Source: Sindora glabra (lineage: Eukaryota; Streptophyta; Magnoliopsida; Fabales; Fabaceae). Taken from it: a DNA stretch of 64,000 bases. Positions 1 to 11,590 of the stretch are shown here, piece by piece. Below the pieces are notes generated by a model. It saw only the letters and a program-made list of their open reading frames with translations. It was not told the origin of the DNA and searched no databases. How positions within the stretch are numbered: the first letter of the stretch is position 1; the number at the start of each line of letters is the position of its first letter. The position numbers were made by a program, and so were the translations under genes. The stretch covers positions 70,023,823 through 70,087,822 of the forward strand of contig CM035234.1 in NCBI GenBank assembly GCA_020226215.1. The letters run 5' to 3'.

Positions 1-1955
1 CTTTATTTCCTGCTTTTCCATTTCCAATGGTGTCCTAAGCAGAAGAAAGACATGATAACCAACTTCAGAGAAGATTCAATAACATTTTGCACATGCTTCT
101 GGTATTCACTTTCATTTTTGAACCCCTTGGGGTGGATTGTTTTTGGTAGAGGGAGTTTTTTGTCCCCTATGTCCCCGCCTCAAGCCATTTTACAAAACAG
201 AACTTATTGAACAATAGAAAACAACCTTCCAATATTTAAAAAAGGTTGGGTTAAAGACCAAATCCAACTTCATTTAAACATAAATTAAATAATCCATTCT
301 GTGAGAAGCAAAAAGGTTTTCAAAATAATCATTACAACTGGTGCAAGAAGAGATGAACAATAAGAAGCATTCTAAGTACCGAGACATTCTGCAACTCAAC
401 AAAATAATTATTCTAGCTGTGATAATTTACAGCTAAACAAATGCAAATTACTATAAAAGGCATCCAGTTTACTGTTTAGCAAGAGAGATAGAAAATCATC
501 AATTAGGCTAAGGATTTCATTAACACATAAGTTACTCTACCTATCAGCCAGGCAAGAATCTGTAGACAACAAAATAACTAGTCTTTTCAGATTGGAATCG
601 TATGTCATAAGTTATAGCACACATGATCCACATGCAATTCAAAAGTTCAAACAAAAATAAAATATATAAATTCAAGGCAAAAGTATATTTGGACATTCAT
701 TTTAGAATATTACATAATGCCGGTAATTCTACACTGATTCCAACAAATGAACAAAACACAATATAGTAGGGCACCTCACTTCTTTCCCATTATGGTTATA
801 ATTTATTATTCCGCCACTCATTTCCAGATTTGCACATCAACAGAAGCAAACACTTGAATTCTCAAGTGGGAATCAGTATAACATTTCATCAAATGCAAGT
901 GTAGCCTGCACAGGGGTGTAGGGGGGTTGTTGTCACGTATTAGCTCCACTGTTTGCTGAACAACAAGAAAAAGAGGACCTTCATTCTAACAGTCCCTCAA
1001 CTCTTTGTTTCAAATGAACAAGTTGTTCAGAAATTCACCATATATTACTGTCACTCACTTTTACCAAATTCAAGGTTACCAGTCATTACATACATTCTTT
1101 ACCTAAATAGACTTACTAATAAAGTATAAACAAACAGTAGAATGCTGAATTTGAACAACCATGCATAATAAGTAAACATATCCTTCAAAACTGAGCTTGA
1201 ATTGAAACCCAATAAGACATTTTAACAAATGGAGGTAAGAAAAAACAAAGAAAAAAACAAGTTTTTAGAGATTTTTCAAGTGAAATATATACTTGAATTC
1301 ATCTGGAGGAAAATAAAATAAAATAAAAGGTCATGTATTTACACAGGAAGTAAGTTCAAGAAGTTGAATTTAACTTCACTACCGAATTTTCTGGGAAGTG
1401 TTCAAACTTCAAAGTTGTTTAGTTGACAATGAAAATTAAAAAATCCTGCAATTTCTCTAAGAAGTTCTTCTTGCCTAGGGGATGTAGGTAAGCACTTACT
1501 ACATTTTATGGGAAGTAGAACTTCTTAGGAAGTCCTCGTGCCTAGGTTTTCCCAATTTGTGGTAAACCAGATAACAACCATTCGCTGCTTTCCAAAAATT
1601 GCACTTTGACCTCTAAAATCAAAAGGATCATACAATAGAGGAAGGATTGGCAGAACAAGAGCAAAAAAGAGAGCAACGGGCGAATAAAACCTGGCAAATG
1701 CGAACCCAGGGTCGAGTAGAACTGCGCATAACTTCTTCACAGAAGGTGGATTTTCCACTACCAGGTGCTCCTACTAATAAGACCAACAGAAGCTTTCCCT
1801 CTGCTGCACAAATTCAAAGTATGAGACTTCAATACATTCAATACAAAGGGTTTAACTATATAAATAATTAAACTCCAAAACTCAAAGGAAAATTATTCAG
1901 AATGCTCAAAATCAATACCTTGGGGTTTGGAAGTTTCGTCCACGTCCATGTCCAT
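1..1955 (-). CDS. BHLH140: Aprataxin-like / bHLH140-type protein, 5' part (three exons, runs off the window)
   Basis: I rebuilt this gene from splice signals. Exon 1 coding is 1955-1919, starting with ATG and encoding MDMDVDETSKPQ plus one base, then a GT donor at 1918. Exon 2 is 1803-1691, after the acceptor ending at 1804; it encodes AEGKLLLVLLVGAPGSGKST followed by FCEEVMRSSTRPWVRICQ, with a donor at 1690. Exon 3 starts at 34 after a CAG-like TTAG acceptor and encodes DTIGNGKAGNK before the window ends. The phase is kept across both introns (84 separate intron bases boundaries agree with codon phase: exon 1 ends on phase 1, exon 2 on phase 0). GAPGSGKST is a Walker A P-loop. The order P-loop, SSTRPWxRICQD, NGKAG is what I know from plant bHLH140/aprataxin-like proteins, which join a polynucleotide-kinase-like ATPase domain to macro and HIT (aprataxin) domains for DNA strand-break end repair. 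The later domains are outside the window. Intron 2 is about 1.66 kb and AT-rich. Confidence 0.85.
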
Positions 1956-2087
1956 TTTCAAATTTCATAGGATCGCCGATCACAAGCACGGTATTTTTCC
2001 GGCACCACAAATGGTCACAGCCGCAGAATGTATGCAAAACGACAGTCTTGGGAAGGTACTTCTTCCGTCGCTGATGGTATGGGTCGA

Positions 2088-2175
2088 ATGGGCCTATGCT
2101 GCTCGTTGGTCTGGGAACCAAAAACCAAAGATAAAATTCTGTTCCATTGTATATTTCAGGTGTTGCTAATGGGCC
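2088..2175 (-). promoter_or_regulatory. Likely promoter-proximal region of the aprataxin-like gene, with two site II (GGCCCAT) motifs
   Basis: On the minus strand, GGCCCAT occurs twice upstream of the ATG at 1955 (complements at 2088-2094 and 2169-2175). A TATA-like AAATATACA lies between them, near 2146-2156. Site II (TGGGCC/T) motifs are common in promoters of plant housekeeping genes. The positions are seen; the promoter role and the transcription start are inferred. Confidence 0.4.
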
Positions 2176-2199
2176 TTTTTTGAATTATCGCTGTTGAAC

Positions 2200-2880
2200 A
2201 AAATATTTAAAAATTTATTCTTTCCTAATTCATCTCTCTACTGTCTACACAATAACAAAAAGGGGGAAATTGAAAAATAGAACTCTTACCACTTTAGATA
2301 ATTAAATTTTGACGCATGAATTTTCAAAACTTGCAACTAAAACTTAAACCTTACAAAATCTTGAAATTAACAGTAGTTCAATAGTCCACCTTATCGATTG
2401 TTTTATTAATTAGTAAATTTTTCATTAACTTTTGGCTTAAATATATTTTTACCCTGTCTAAAATAAAAACTGGTAATTTTGGTCTCCTTAGATCTAATAT
2501 TTAATTTTAATCCTGTTAATATCAGAATCAATCCAAATTAAGTATAATATTTTAAGCGTCACTACAATTTATTTAGGAATTCCTAAATGGCAAATTGCAA
2601 TCCCACCTGGCACACAGAGAAGGAAAAATATGAAAAATTCTTGATTACATGGACATATAATTTATGTGTTCAATATAGCATCAAGAATTTGTCATGTCAT
2701 TATTATTAAAAAATTAATGTAATAATTAATTAATTTTTTGACAACAATTTTTTATATTTATCTCAATTTTTATTATTAATAGGCAAACAATTTATGCGCC
2801 TAGGCCAAGAATTTCTTGAAAAACATAGTTACACATCGCCATGGCCCACAAAAATCTCTTTTTTGGGAAAATAAATTGTA
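2200..2880. other. AT-rich intergenic DNA, no gene seen
   Basis: No coding exon or RNA gene is recognisable here. There is a slightly less AT-rich patch at 2575-2640 and another at 2785-2860. Nothing else can be supported. Confidence 0.5.
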
Positions 2881-4332
2881 ACTAAATATTTTTATAATTA
2901 TATAATTAATTAATTTGGTTAAAATTAAGTTTTAAGTTATTTAGATATTTTTACAATAAAAATATATTATATTATATTCATATTATTCAATAGTATTGAT
3001 GTCAAAGCATTAAATATCAGCAATAAGCACCAATAAAAAAATATACAATAGAATAAATAGGAAAAAGAGAAATAGTGCATGACATAATACTTAAAAATTA
3101 ATATAAAAATATTTAAAAAAATTAAATAAAGAAAATTGTTTTCAATTTCTAAATTTTTTATTGAAAATAGAATGTTAAATAATTAATTCAATGTTAAAAG
3201 GTTTTATAATGAAAATAACATATATTATGTTCTATCTACACCATTTAAATTTGTAAATAACAAGAATAAAAAAGAAAAAATGTGATGGAGTAAATAAAAA
3301 TAAGAAAAATAATATGTGAATTATAAAGTAATAAGAGTTAAAAATAGAATATATAGTAAATCAGTTCTATTAAATAAAATCTTTGACTTATTAAAAATAA
3401 TTTAATGATAAAAAGTATATTATGTTATATCTATACTACTTAACAACTCTATATAAGCAAATGAAATCATATAATGGAGTAGATAAAAACAAGAAAAACA
3501 ATGTATGAATTGTAAAATCTTCATAGAATCCCAATTGAAATATTTTTAATTTAAAGTATAATAATTGCAAATCAATATCAAGAAAACATCAAATTAAATT
3601 TTAATAAATAATTCAATTTTATTTTTAAATATTATTTTTAAAAACTAAAATATGCAATTAATTAATTTCATTAATAATTTCTATATTAAAATTTTAGCTA
3701 ACTTAGAATGTTTAAATAATTTAAAAATATATTATATTATATTTATATTACTTAATGACATTCATATTTTAACTAGAAATAACGGGAATGTACATTAAAA
3801 AAAGAGAAAAACATGCAATAGAGTAAATAAAAAAATATGTGTAGTGTAAAGTAATAAAAAATAAAATATATAGTAAATTAATTTAATTAAAAATATTTAA
3901 AATATTTATAATATTCTCATAATAAAAGGGAAAATATAATATGCCAGGCTACTCAATAGTATTGGTATTTGAAATTTAAACAACGGGAATGACCATGAAG
4001 AAAAAAAAAAAAAAGAAAAACATATGTTGGAGTATACAAAGAAAGAGAAATAATACCTAAAATATAAAACTTTGACACAAATATCAATTGATGTGTTTTT
4101 AATTTAAAATATAGTGTTTAGAAACTGGTACCAAGAAAATATTAATAAATTTTAAATAAATAATTAAATTTTATATTTTAAAATTATTTTAAAATAAAAT
4201 ATATAATTAATTAATCTCATTAAATATTATTGTAGTAATATTTTAACTTATTTATAATATTTAAATAAGTAAAAAATAAATTATTTTATATTATATTTAT
4301 ACTATTTAGTAATATTTGTATTTGAACTATAA
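2880..4332. repeat. AT-rich satellite-like repeat family, cluster I (left part)
   Basis: Diverged units of a few hundred bases follow one another. Each has a recognisable block order: a TTATATTATATTTATA-like tract; then 'tttaatgatattagtatttgaattataaat'-like text (paraphrased, diverged); then 'gaaaaacatgcaatagagtaaata'-like text; then 'gcatgagttgtaaagtaataagag'-like text. The anchor tract appears near 2955, 3415, 3725, 3935 and 4285. The same block order recurs at 7.05-7.75, 28.8-29.1, 32.0-34.9 and 63.1-63.3 kb, so this is one family and not chance AT-richness. Nothing in it codes for protein. Confidence 0.65.
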
Positions 4333-5328
4333 TTAGATCTATTAAAATAAGTTAACCTAAACTTAACGAGTTAACCTAGTGAATAAAAATTGTACATTGA
4401 GTTAGTCTCAGATTAGGCTACTTTTTCACTAGTTTAAGTTCAAATCGAATTATTCCGTATCAGTCCTAATCTCAATTCCAAGTCGATATTTATTAGGCAG
4501 GTTTAAATAAGTTTTTATAACCTATTACATTTTATTATTATTATCATATTAGTTATTTATTTATTATTAATTAATTAATTAAAATATATTATTATTTACT
4601 AAATATAATAATATTATTATCACATATATTATATATGAAAATAAATATATATTATTAAATATATCTAAAAAATAAATAAATATTACCAAAATCTAATAAA
4701 TGTTTGAATTTGATTTAATAATATATACATTTAATAAAATAATTTATATTCTATATTAATCAAGAATTTTATATTATATATTTATTTTATATTATAGAAT
4801 AAATATATGTTATTATATATTTATATATTTATTTTATTTAATAAAATAAATTTATATTATTAAATATATATTGATCAAGTTTAAAGTGCTATATATGAAA
4901 ATAAATATATTTAATAATTTATATATTATCAAATACACATAAATAAATACTCATATAAATAATATATTAATAAAAATAATTATAATTATTTATATATAAT
5001 AATAAATAATAATTTATTATATATATATGTATATAATATATTTAAAATTAATGTGAAAATTATCTATTTAAATTTTTTGAATAATTAAAAATTTTAATAT
5101 TAAATTACTAATTCAAATTTTAATACAATTATTTATTTTGATAAAATTATATAATATATATTAACAATATTAAATATATAAATTTATTAATTTTAATATT
5201 AAAAATTATTTAATATTGCTTATATATATAATTTTAATATTATATATATTAAATTATAATTTTAATATACTAAAATTATTATTTTAATATCTATATAAAA
5301 ATTAAATATATAATAATAAATTAATTAT

Positions 5329-6779
5329 AAAAAAAATCAGGTCGGTACCAATTGCAGTAATTTATTGCATTGAAGTACCTCAAGTAGATTTCCTCTCATT
5401 TAAGTGTACCCACCGAGTACGATTTATCAAAATAGCTATAATTCTAAATAACATATTTAAAGTGTGTTTCATGAAGAACAAAAGTACAGAAACAAAAACA
5501 AAGGAATCACATTCTATTATCATGTAGCCCCAATTAAGCAAATCTAATATAAATTAAAAATAAAATATTAAAAATTTATAAAATTAAAATTTAGTATTAT
5601 TGTTTCAGAATGAAATAATAATAATATGTTACTGTCTAAAAAATAAATAGTAATATGTTATTATCTATTTATTTGAAATTTTTGCTTAGTGTTATTATTT
5701 TGAAATAAAATAGTAACATATTACTATTTAGAGAATAGATAATAACATGCTATTATTTAGCATTTTAGTTATTAATTAAATTTGATGTATCCATTTATTT
5801 AAAGTTTTTGCTTAGTGTTACTATTTTTAGTGTTACTATTTCATTCCAAAATAGTAACATGCTATTATTTGACAGTTTAGTTATTAATTAAACTTGGAAT
5901 GAAATAGTAACATGTTAAGTTATTATCTAGAGAACAGATAGTAACATGTTATTATTTAATAATTTAGTTATTAATTAGACTTGATTTATCCATTCATTTA
6001 AATTTTTTGATTGGTGTTACTATTTTGGAATGAAACAATAATATGTTACTGTCTAGAGAATAAATAGTAATATACTATTATTTGATAATTTAATTATCAA
6101 TTAAACTTAATTTATCTATTTATTTTAAATTTTTGGTTGATATTACTATTTTGGAATGAAACAATAATATATTACTATTTAGTCTACAAACAGTAATATA
6201 TTGTTCTTTAATAGTTTTATTTGTCAGTAAAATTGTTATGACACTACTAGATACTAAAAGAGTTGAGGAGCAAAAATTTAATATGAGATTTGAATGAATT
6301 TGAATTGATAAAAATAAGATCAAAGTTGAAAAAATAACAAGAAAATAAAAAAAATAAGAAAAATTATTAAAAAAGGCATTTTTTTTGCCATACCAAAGCG
6401 GGTAAAACTCATTTGGCTTGCAAGTATGTAGATCTCAAAAAGTTATATAAAATTAAAAAAATTCATTTAAAACAAGCAATCGAGTAATTTATATATTTTT
6501 AATCAGGTGAACTTCGTCAAACTCACATTTTTCTTGTTTTCTGTTAAAAGATCATATGAAGAGAATTGAAAATGAGTGATCATATACAAAAATTGGTTTA
6601 CTAATGATGGATTTATAACTTTTTAAAGTTTTTAATTCATAACCGCATTCTCACAGTTAGAAAAAAGATAATTTCGGTATATAACATTCATAAATCATAA
6701 AACCAGAACTTATTTAAAAAAAATTAGCACTACCACCTCTTTGAAATAAAGTCTACGAAGTGACACCTTATTGTAATTT
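5329..6779 (+). mobile_element. Minisatellite-bearing element, smaller copy, nested in the preceding element
   Basis: This block interrupts the continuous homology between 4333-7042 and 23835-24956, so it is an insertion. ATTAATTAT occurs on both sides (5320-5328 and 6780-6788) and may be a 9-bp target duplication, although the sequence is low-complexity. Its right two thirds (about 5640-6760) match 26.56-27.25 kb in inverted orientation, including a conserved unique part (6215-6760) with a GGCATTTTTTTTGCC hairpin near 6375. No transposase or other protein is visible. A 9-bp duplication would suggest a Mutator-like origin; this is only an inference. Confidence 0.5.
5640..6215. repeat. Palindromic minisatellite, short array (about 4-5 degenerate units)
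   Basis: Units of about 110-130 bp alternate an AGTAACATGTTACT-type palindrome with 'ttagttattaattaaacttg' and 'ttggaatgaaa'-type linkers. Clear cores are near 5865, 5905, 5945, 6030 and 6070. It is the reverse complement of the larger array at 27.1-28.7 kb. Confidence 0.65.
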
Positions 6780-7042
6780 ATTAATTATTTATTTATTACT
6801 TACTACTATTACCCAACTAATGGATTAACCCAATAATTTGATGGGTTTACACTTATCAGTCCTAATCCTTTACCAGGTCGGGTTAACCAATTCTAATCCC
6901 TTATCAAGTCGGGCCATTATTATCATTTTTCATACTCGTACCAATACCAGTACCAGTATTAATCCTAATTTTAGTGTCAGGTCAGGCAAAATTATATCAA
7001 TCCCAAGTCAACTCATTAAATCTAATTCATTTTGATATCTCT

Positions 7043-7765
7043 AACTATAACCAATAAGAGTTCACACGTGAGAGTGAGTTAGTGAAATAAAATAAAGAAA
7101 ATAAAAATAAGAGAAAAAATATGTGGAGTGTAAAGTAATAAAAAATTAGTAAATTAATTTCACTCAATGAAATCTTTAATTTACTTAAATTTTTTAATAA
7201 AAAGAAAATATAATACGTTATAGCTATAGTACTAACTAATATTGATATATAAGTTTTAATGCAATGAATTAGATAAAAAGAAAGGAGTAGTACATGAGTT
7301 GTAAAGTATAAACAAAAATTTATATAGCTCTTAAAAATTGATTAAGAAAATATACAAAATCTATAAATAAACAAATTTGATTTTAATTTTTAAAAGTTGT
7401 CATTAAAAATAGACTAAACAATTAATTCAATTAATAATTTTTATATTAAAATTTTAATTTATTTAAAATATTTTTAAAAATGTAGAAATAAAATATATTA
7501 CATTATATTTATATTATTTAATAATATTAATATCTGAATTATAAATAAAAAAGTGAATATGAAAAATAGAAAATATAAAATAGAGTAAATAAAAAAAAGA
7601 GAATCATGAATTGTAAAATAATCAGAATTTAAAATAGAATATATAGTAAAACAAATTAATTAAATAAAATAAAATCTTCAACTAATTTAAAATATTTTCA
7701 TAGTAAAAAGAAGTTATATTATATTACATTACGTTATTATATTTATATTACATTATATTATATCA
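7043..7765. repeat. AT-rich satellite-like repeat family, cluster I (right part)
   Basis: This continues the unit broken at 4332 ('gagaaaaaatatgtggagtgtaaagtaat') and holds at least two more units with anchor tracts near 7210 and 7495. Confidence 0.6.
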
Positions 7766-7779
7766 TTAGTTAATTGTGT

Positions 7780-8050
7780 TTAACGTAGCCCATACCTTCT
7801 TGCCAAAATTAGTGTTTCCTCTTTTTTTTTCCCTTCCATTCCCCGGCTTTGCGCACTAGTCATCAGCATACCAAGGTTGGATTTCAATAGTAAAAAATTG
7901 CGCCCTACCCGCTAATTAAACCAACCACCTACAAAAGACGATCATCGGCCCCTCACATTACCACTTAGGTAAATCACATCCGTTCAAAAAATTGCCGTCG
8001 GTAGCAAGAACAGCTCTTTTTTTCGAGCGAAATCTTTGCCTTTACTCTAT
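7780..8050. other. Short less-AT-rich island of unknown nature
   Basis: Base composition rises sharply here against the surrounding AT-rich DNA (for example CCCCGGCTTTGCGCACTAG near 7842 and GATCATCGGCCCCTCACATT near 7940). No reading frame of useful length and no recognised domain is present on either strand. It could be an old transposon end, a promoter remnant or a gene fragment. Confidence 0.3.
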
Positions 8051-8084
8051 TATTTTTATCAATATTCATAATTAGAATTTAGAA

Positions 8085-9750
8085 ATGGATTTTTCAAATT
8101 TGGGTCTACCCGATTCGGTCCTCATGAACCCAATAAATTTCAGATCCATTTAGTGTAAATCAGATTCAGACTCGTCAAACCCAAACAAGATCTGAAATCT
8201 GAAAATTTTGTCAAATTAATTTCAAACTATTCATATTTTAAACAAATATTCTATATTAAAATAAAATATGATAATTAATCAAGTGGAGAACGTGTATTGT
8301 CCAACGAAAATGAATAAATTTATTTGTTTTATTTATAATTACAAACATATCCTCAAATTAACATATTTTAATTAGAAATGATCAAATATTTTCAAATTAC
8401 CTTTAACTAACTGATCTAACTTGAAATTGATCCATTAAAAAGGATTTATATATTATTATCAATTGAAAATAAAATAAAATTGTAAATTTTGGAGAGTCAA
8501 TTAATTACAGATACACAATTCTTAATTATAACAAATTGATACTAATTAAAATATATGTTAATTTATTTAGTTGAAAGCTCATGTTTAATGTTTCATTGAT
8601 CATTTTTGTAATTTAATGCTTAATTACTTCTTGTTGTAATTATATTAATAGAATTATGGTATTAACATACATTTTTAGACTAATTTTAACCATTAAATCA
8701 ATTTGTTTAGATATTTTCGAATTTTTTGAAGATTTCATACAAATTAAAATTGAACTTAATCGGTTGAAATCGAATTCATTGATTAAATTTATTTAAGATT
8801 ATATGATCAGTCAATTTCTATTAGAAAAATGCATACTCACAATTAAAAATAGTCGGTTAAAAAAATATTTTTATTTATTATTAATTCGCTGATAATCACT
8901 TTTACTTTTAATCACCATTATAAGACATTTCAATCACAACATGAAATATAACATAACATTAAAAAAAATCCCAAATTAACAACTTTGATTCACAAATAAA
9001 TTCCAAATTGAGCATAAAATTAGAAAAAAATTCCCAAATTAATAACTTTCATTTACCATCTAAGATAGAATACATATTAAGCATAAAATTAAAAAGCAAA
9101 AGTCACATAGAAGAAATCTAAGATTTGGATTTGCAACGTTTCCATTGCACTTATTTAAGGTTAAAGCAAAATTTTCTTTTACATGAAAAGCAAGCAATTT
9201 AGCAGGACAAAAGGAAAAATCATTGCTAAAAGAAAGGAGAAATAACACAAACTAAGTTATAAAGTGCATAAAAGGAAAAAGTGAATGTGCTTATCTAGAT
9301 CTATCTTCCTATTGTTTTTCTCTTATGGAGATGATGGCCAAGTGAGTTTTTATCTTTTGGAGTATATGTAACTAATGGATTTGAGCAGGAAAATTATCAT
9401 GGTTTTGAGCAGCGAGGAAGCAATGGGTCGATCGTATAATTTTAAGCAGAAAAGATGATGTCAAAGTGGCCTAGATTTGTAGTAATGGATGGGTGTGAAC
9501 TTTAATGGCAGTAGGGACTCCATTATAAGAGAGAGATCTTATTTCCTTAACCCTCCAAAAGAACTAAATAAAAAGAGTCAAGTCAAATGGGTACCCATTT
9601 TACTTGGAACCTAAATCAAACTCACTGGATCTCTTGGTTCTAGACCCAATTGAGTCTATCTCCATAACATATCCATTTGGATCCTATTCCATTAAGTTGG
9701 GCCTTGCCATACCCATCGGATTAGGTCCATTTTTGCCATCCCAATCCATA
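8085..9750. mobile_element. Possible hAT-like non-autonomous element
   Basis: The left part (8095-8210) has GGGTCTACCCGATTCGG- and GACTCGTCAAACCCAAAC-type text. The right end (9590-9745) has GGGTACCCATTTTACTTGGA and ends GTCCATTTTTGCCATCCC. Runs of G/C-rich 'ggtacccg'-like motifs near both ends and a terminus reading GGGATGGCAAAAATGGAC in reverse are typical of plant hAT-type elements. No clear target duplication and no transposase were found. The 62-aa frame at 9060-9248 inside it looks like chance. Confidence 0.35.
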
Positions 9751-11030
9751 CTATGAATTACATTTACTTTAATAAAACAATTTTGGATTTTAGTGATACA
9801 AGTTACATCTCGTGTTTCAAGAAATGTTTTGAAAAATATAATATTATGTCTATATATGTTATAATAATTTTAATTTTGAAACTAAGATTCACAGTGAATA
9901 CCAAAAGTTGGTGTCATTTTAAAGATAATATATTTTTTAATAAAACAATTCTTAGCAAGCCATAATTCAAAATCAGAATTTAAACCTATTTTAAAAATTA
10001 AAGAGATTAATAAAGATTTTAAATTTTAAAATTTAAAATAGTTAGCATTATCTCTTATGATGTTTGTATGTCTTTATGTGTTACATGAAATATAATGCAT
10101 ATTATGGCTCTTTTAGTTCAATGTAGTCAGAATTTATTTTATTGTTATAATATTAAAGTACTACTTGTGAGTTGTGTCTCTCTTTATATTTTTTGATCTA
10201 TGCATTCTCTTCTTACCTAACTCCCTCAAATATAACTTTAGATTTCTTTTATCTTATGTAATGTAAATTATTCACAACTTGCCTCAAAAGAATTAGAACT
10301 ACAAGGACACCGTTTGAGGATCACTAAGGAAGATACTTAAAGAAGTTACTATACCTTATGTTAATTAATTAATCATTTCATTGGTTTAAGAGGATCTAGG
10401 TAGTTAAAGGATTATAACATGTCATGTATATATTTTATGCTTTATTTGAGATATATTAGATAGTATGCATGAATAAAAAGGCTAATAATGGTTAAAATAA
10501 TTAAATTAATTAAATTCTTCAATATAAATATTAAGTTAATAATAATCTATGATACATTCTAATGCTTGACACGCATTAAGGCCTCAATTGATATAGGATA
10601 AATTTACCAAAGTAAAGCACTTTATCTATATCTATGAGACACGATAGGATAATATTAATATCTAAATATTGATTATTGGTTGTGATTTAATTAAGTCATC
10701 TTGATAGGTTACCCGATAGGTTAGAATTTAGAGGCATAGATTTGACTTTAATTCATAAGATGGATTAGAATAAATATTCTTTACCTAACTATCTAAGAGT
10801 TGCATATAATACAATTAACAAGTGTTGCTTACCTAAATAACTAAATATTGAATAATTAGCCAAAGTTGACTTGAGACTGAGTGAAGTATGAATCTTGGCT
10901 TATTAAAAAATCTTGATGAAGTAATTTTTTGAGTTAATAATGAGGGCTATCAATTTAAAGAAAATAATAGGAGGAACATTTAATAAAAGAACTTATTAAA
11001 TGATTAAAACTTGGCCAAAGTTTATTTTAT
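9750..11030. other. AT-rich intergenic DNA, no gene recognised
   Basis: The stretch 10260-10990 is a little less AT-rich and might be an old retroelement fragment, but no domain could be translated in any frame. The 70-aa frame at 9753-9965 has no recognisable feature and low-complexity composition. Confidence 0.4.
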
Positions 11031-11280
11031 TATTTTTCAAAATAATTTCTATGTTATATAATTAATAGAAATTAAATTAAATATATAGAATTTTAATTAA
11101 ATAATAAAGAATGAGTTGCAAAATTATATATGAAAAAAATAGTGAAGTAAAACAATATACTATAATATTATAATTGTTGTTAAAAATTTCATAAAAATTA
11201 TATAATTTTATAAAATGGTTAATTAAGTTAAATCTAGTGTTAAATCCATATTTTACGAAGTTGAAGGAAATAATTTCCAA
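11030..11280. repeat. Fragment of the foldback (long inverted repeat) element family
   Basis: The text 'atgttatataattaatagaaatta', 'atatagaattttaattaaata' and 'gagttgcaaaattata' matches, in order, the left inverted repeat of the element at 57.1-58.8 kb (about 57485-57560). It is a diverged partial copy. The 67-aa minus-strand frame across it is therefore not a gene. Confidence 0.45.
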
Positions 11281-11394
11281 ATTTTCAAAATATAAAAAAG
11301 GATAAAATCTAATTACTTTAAATTGAAGGAGGTATTTTGAATTTCATTAAAAAAAATGTACGTATTTTAATGGGAAAGAAGCTTTTGGACAATT

Positions 11395-11590
11395 TTGCCC
11401 CACAAAAGAGGGTGTGGCCGTCCTCCTCCCCATGTAGTCTCTCCATCTTGTTCTTCCTTACCACAGTTGGCTCGCTTGATAGGTTTTAAGCTCTCTCTCT
11501 CTACAAAAATTCTCTTTAAAGATTTCGGTGCCAAAATAAAATATAATCAACCCAAATTTTAGGTATGTTGTTCTACCTTTTCCCTCTACA
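11395..11590 (+). other. Possible untranslated exon-like block
   Basis: A less AT-rich, pyrimidine-rich block (CCGTCCTCCTCCCCATG near 11420, CTCTCTCTCTCT near 11490) resembles a plant 5' leader. It ends near AATTTTAG followed by GTATGTTG, a plausible donor. No downstream coding exon was found, so this is speculative. Confidence 0.2.

Larger units (their letters stand above)
4333..7042 (+). mobile_element. Non-autonomous DNA-transposon-like element, copy 1 (split by a nested insert)
   Basis: The outer parts, 4333-5328 and 6789-7042, match in inverted orientation the insert at 23835-24956. The ends are TTAGATCTATTAAAATAAG on the left and TTTTGATATCTCT on the right. The element lies in a unit of the AT-rich satellite family: text left of 4332 continues right of 7043. 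It is flanked by the 8-bp duplication AACTATAA (4325-4332 and 7043-7050). Both ends carry degenerate CAGTCTCAGTCCCAAGT-like subterminal repeats; the centre is almost pure A/T. There is no transposase. An 8-bp duplication would fit a hAT-type element, but copy 2 shows up to 11 bp, so the superfamily is open. Confidence 0.6.

Noticed and set aside
1370..1560. MITE-like motifs (TTCTCTAAGAAGTTCTT, ACTTCTTAGGAAGTCC) in the aprataxin intron
   Set aside because: They resemble motifs at 26330-26430, but no matching ends or target duplication could be defined, so no element is called.
1525..1758. 77-aa minus-strand frame starting MENPPSVKKL
   Set aside because: It overlaps the aprataxin-like exon 2 in a different frame and runs into its intron. 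The exon model explains the sequence better.
1912..2121. 69-aa minus-strand frame MVPRPTSSIGPF...
   Set aside because: It crosses the start exon and leader of the aprataxin-like gene in another frame. The ATG at 1955 opens a frame that joins the P-loop exon in phase.
5640..6215. Regularly spaced palindromic repeats that could suggest a CRISPR array
   Set aside because: The linkers are near-identical to each other, not unique spacers, unit length varies, and the setting is a plant genome full of transposons. It is a minisatellite.
10260..10990. Possible old retroelement fragment
   Set aside because: The composition is suggestive but no gag or pol text was found in any frame and no LTR partner is present in the window.
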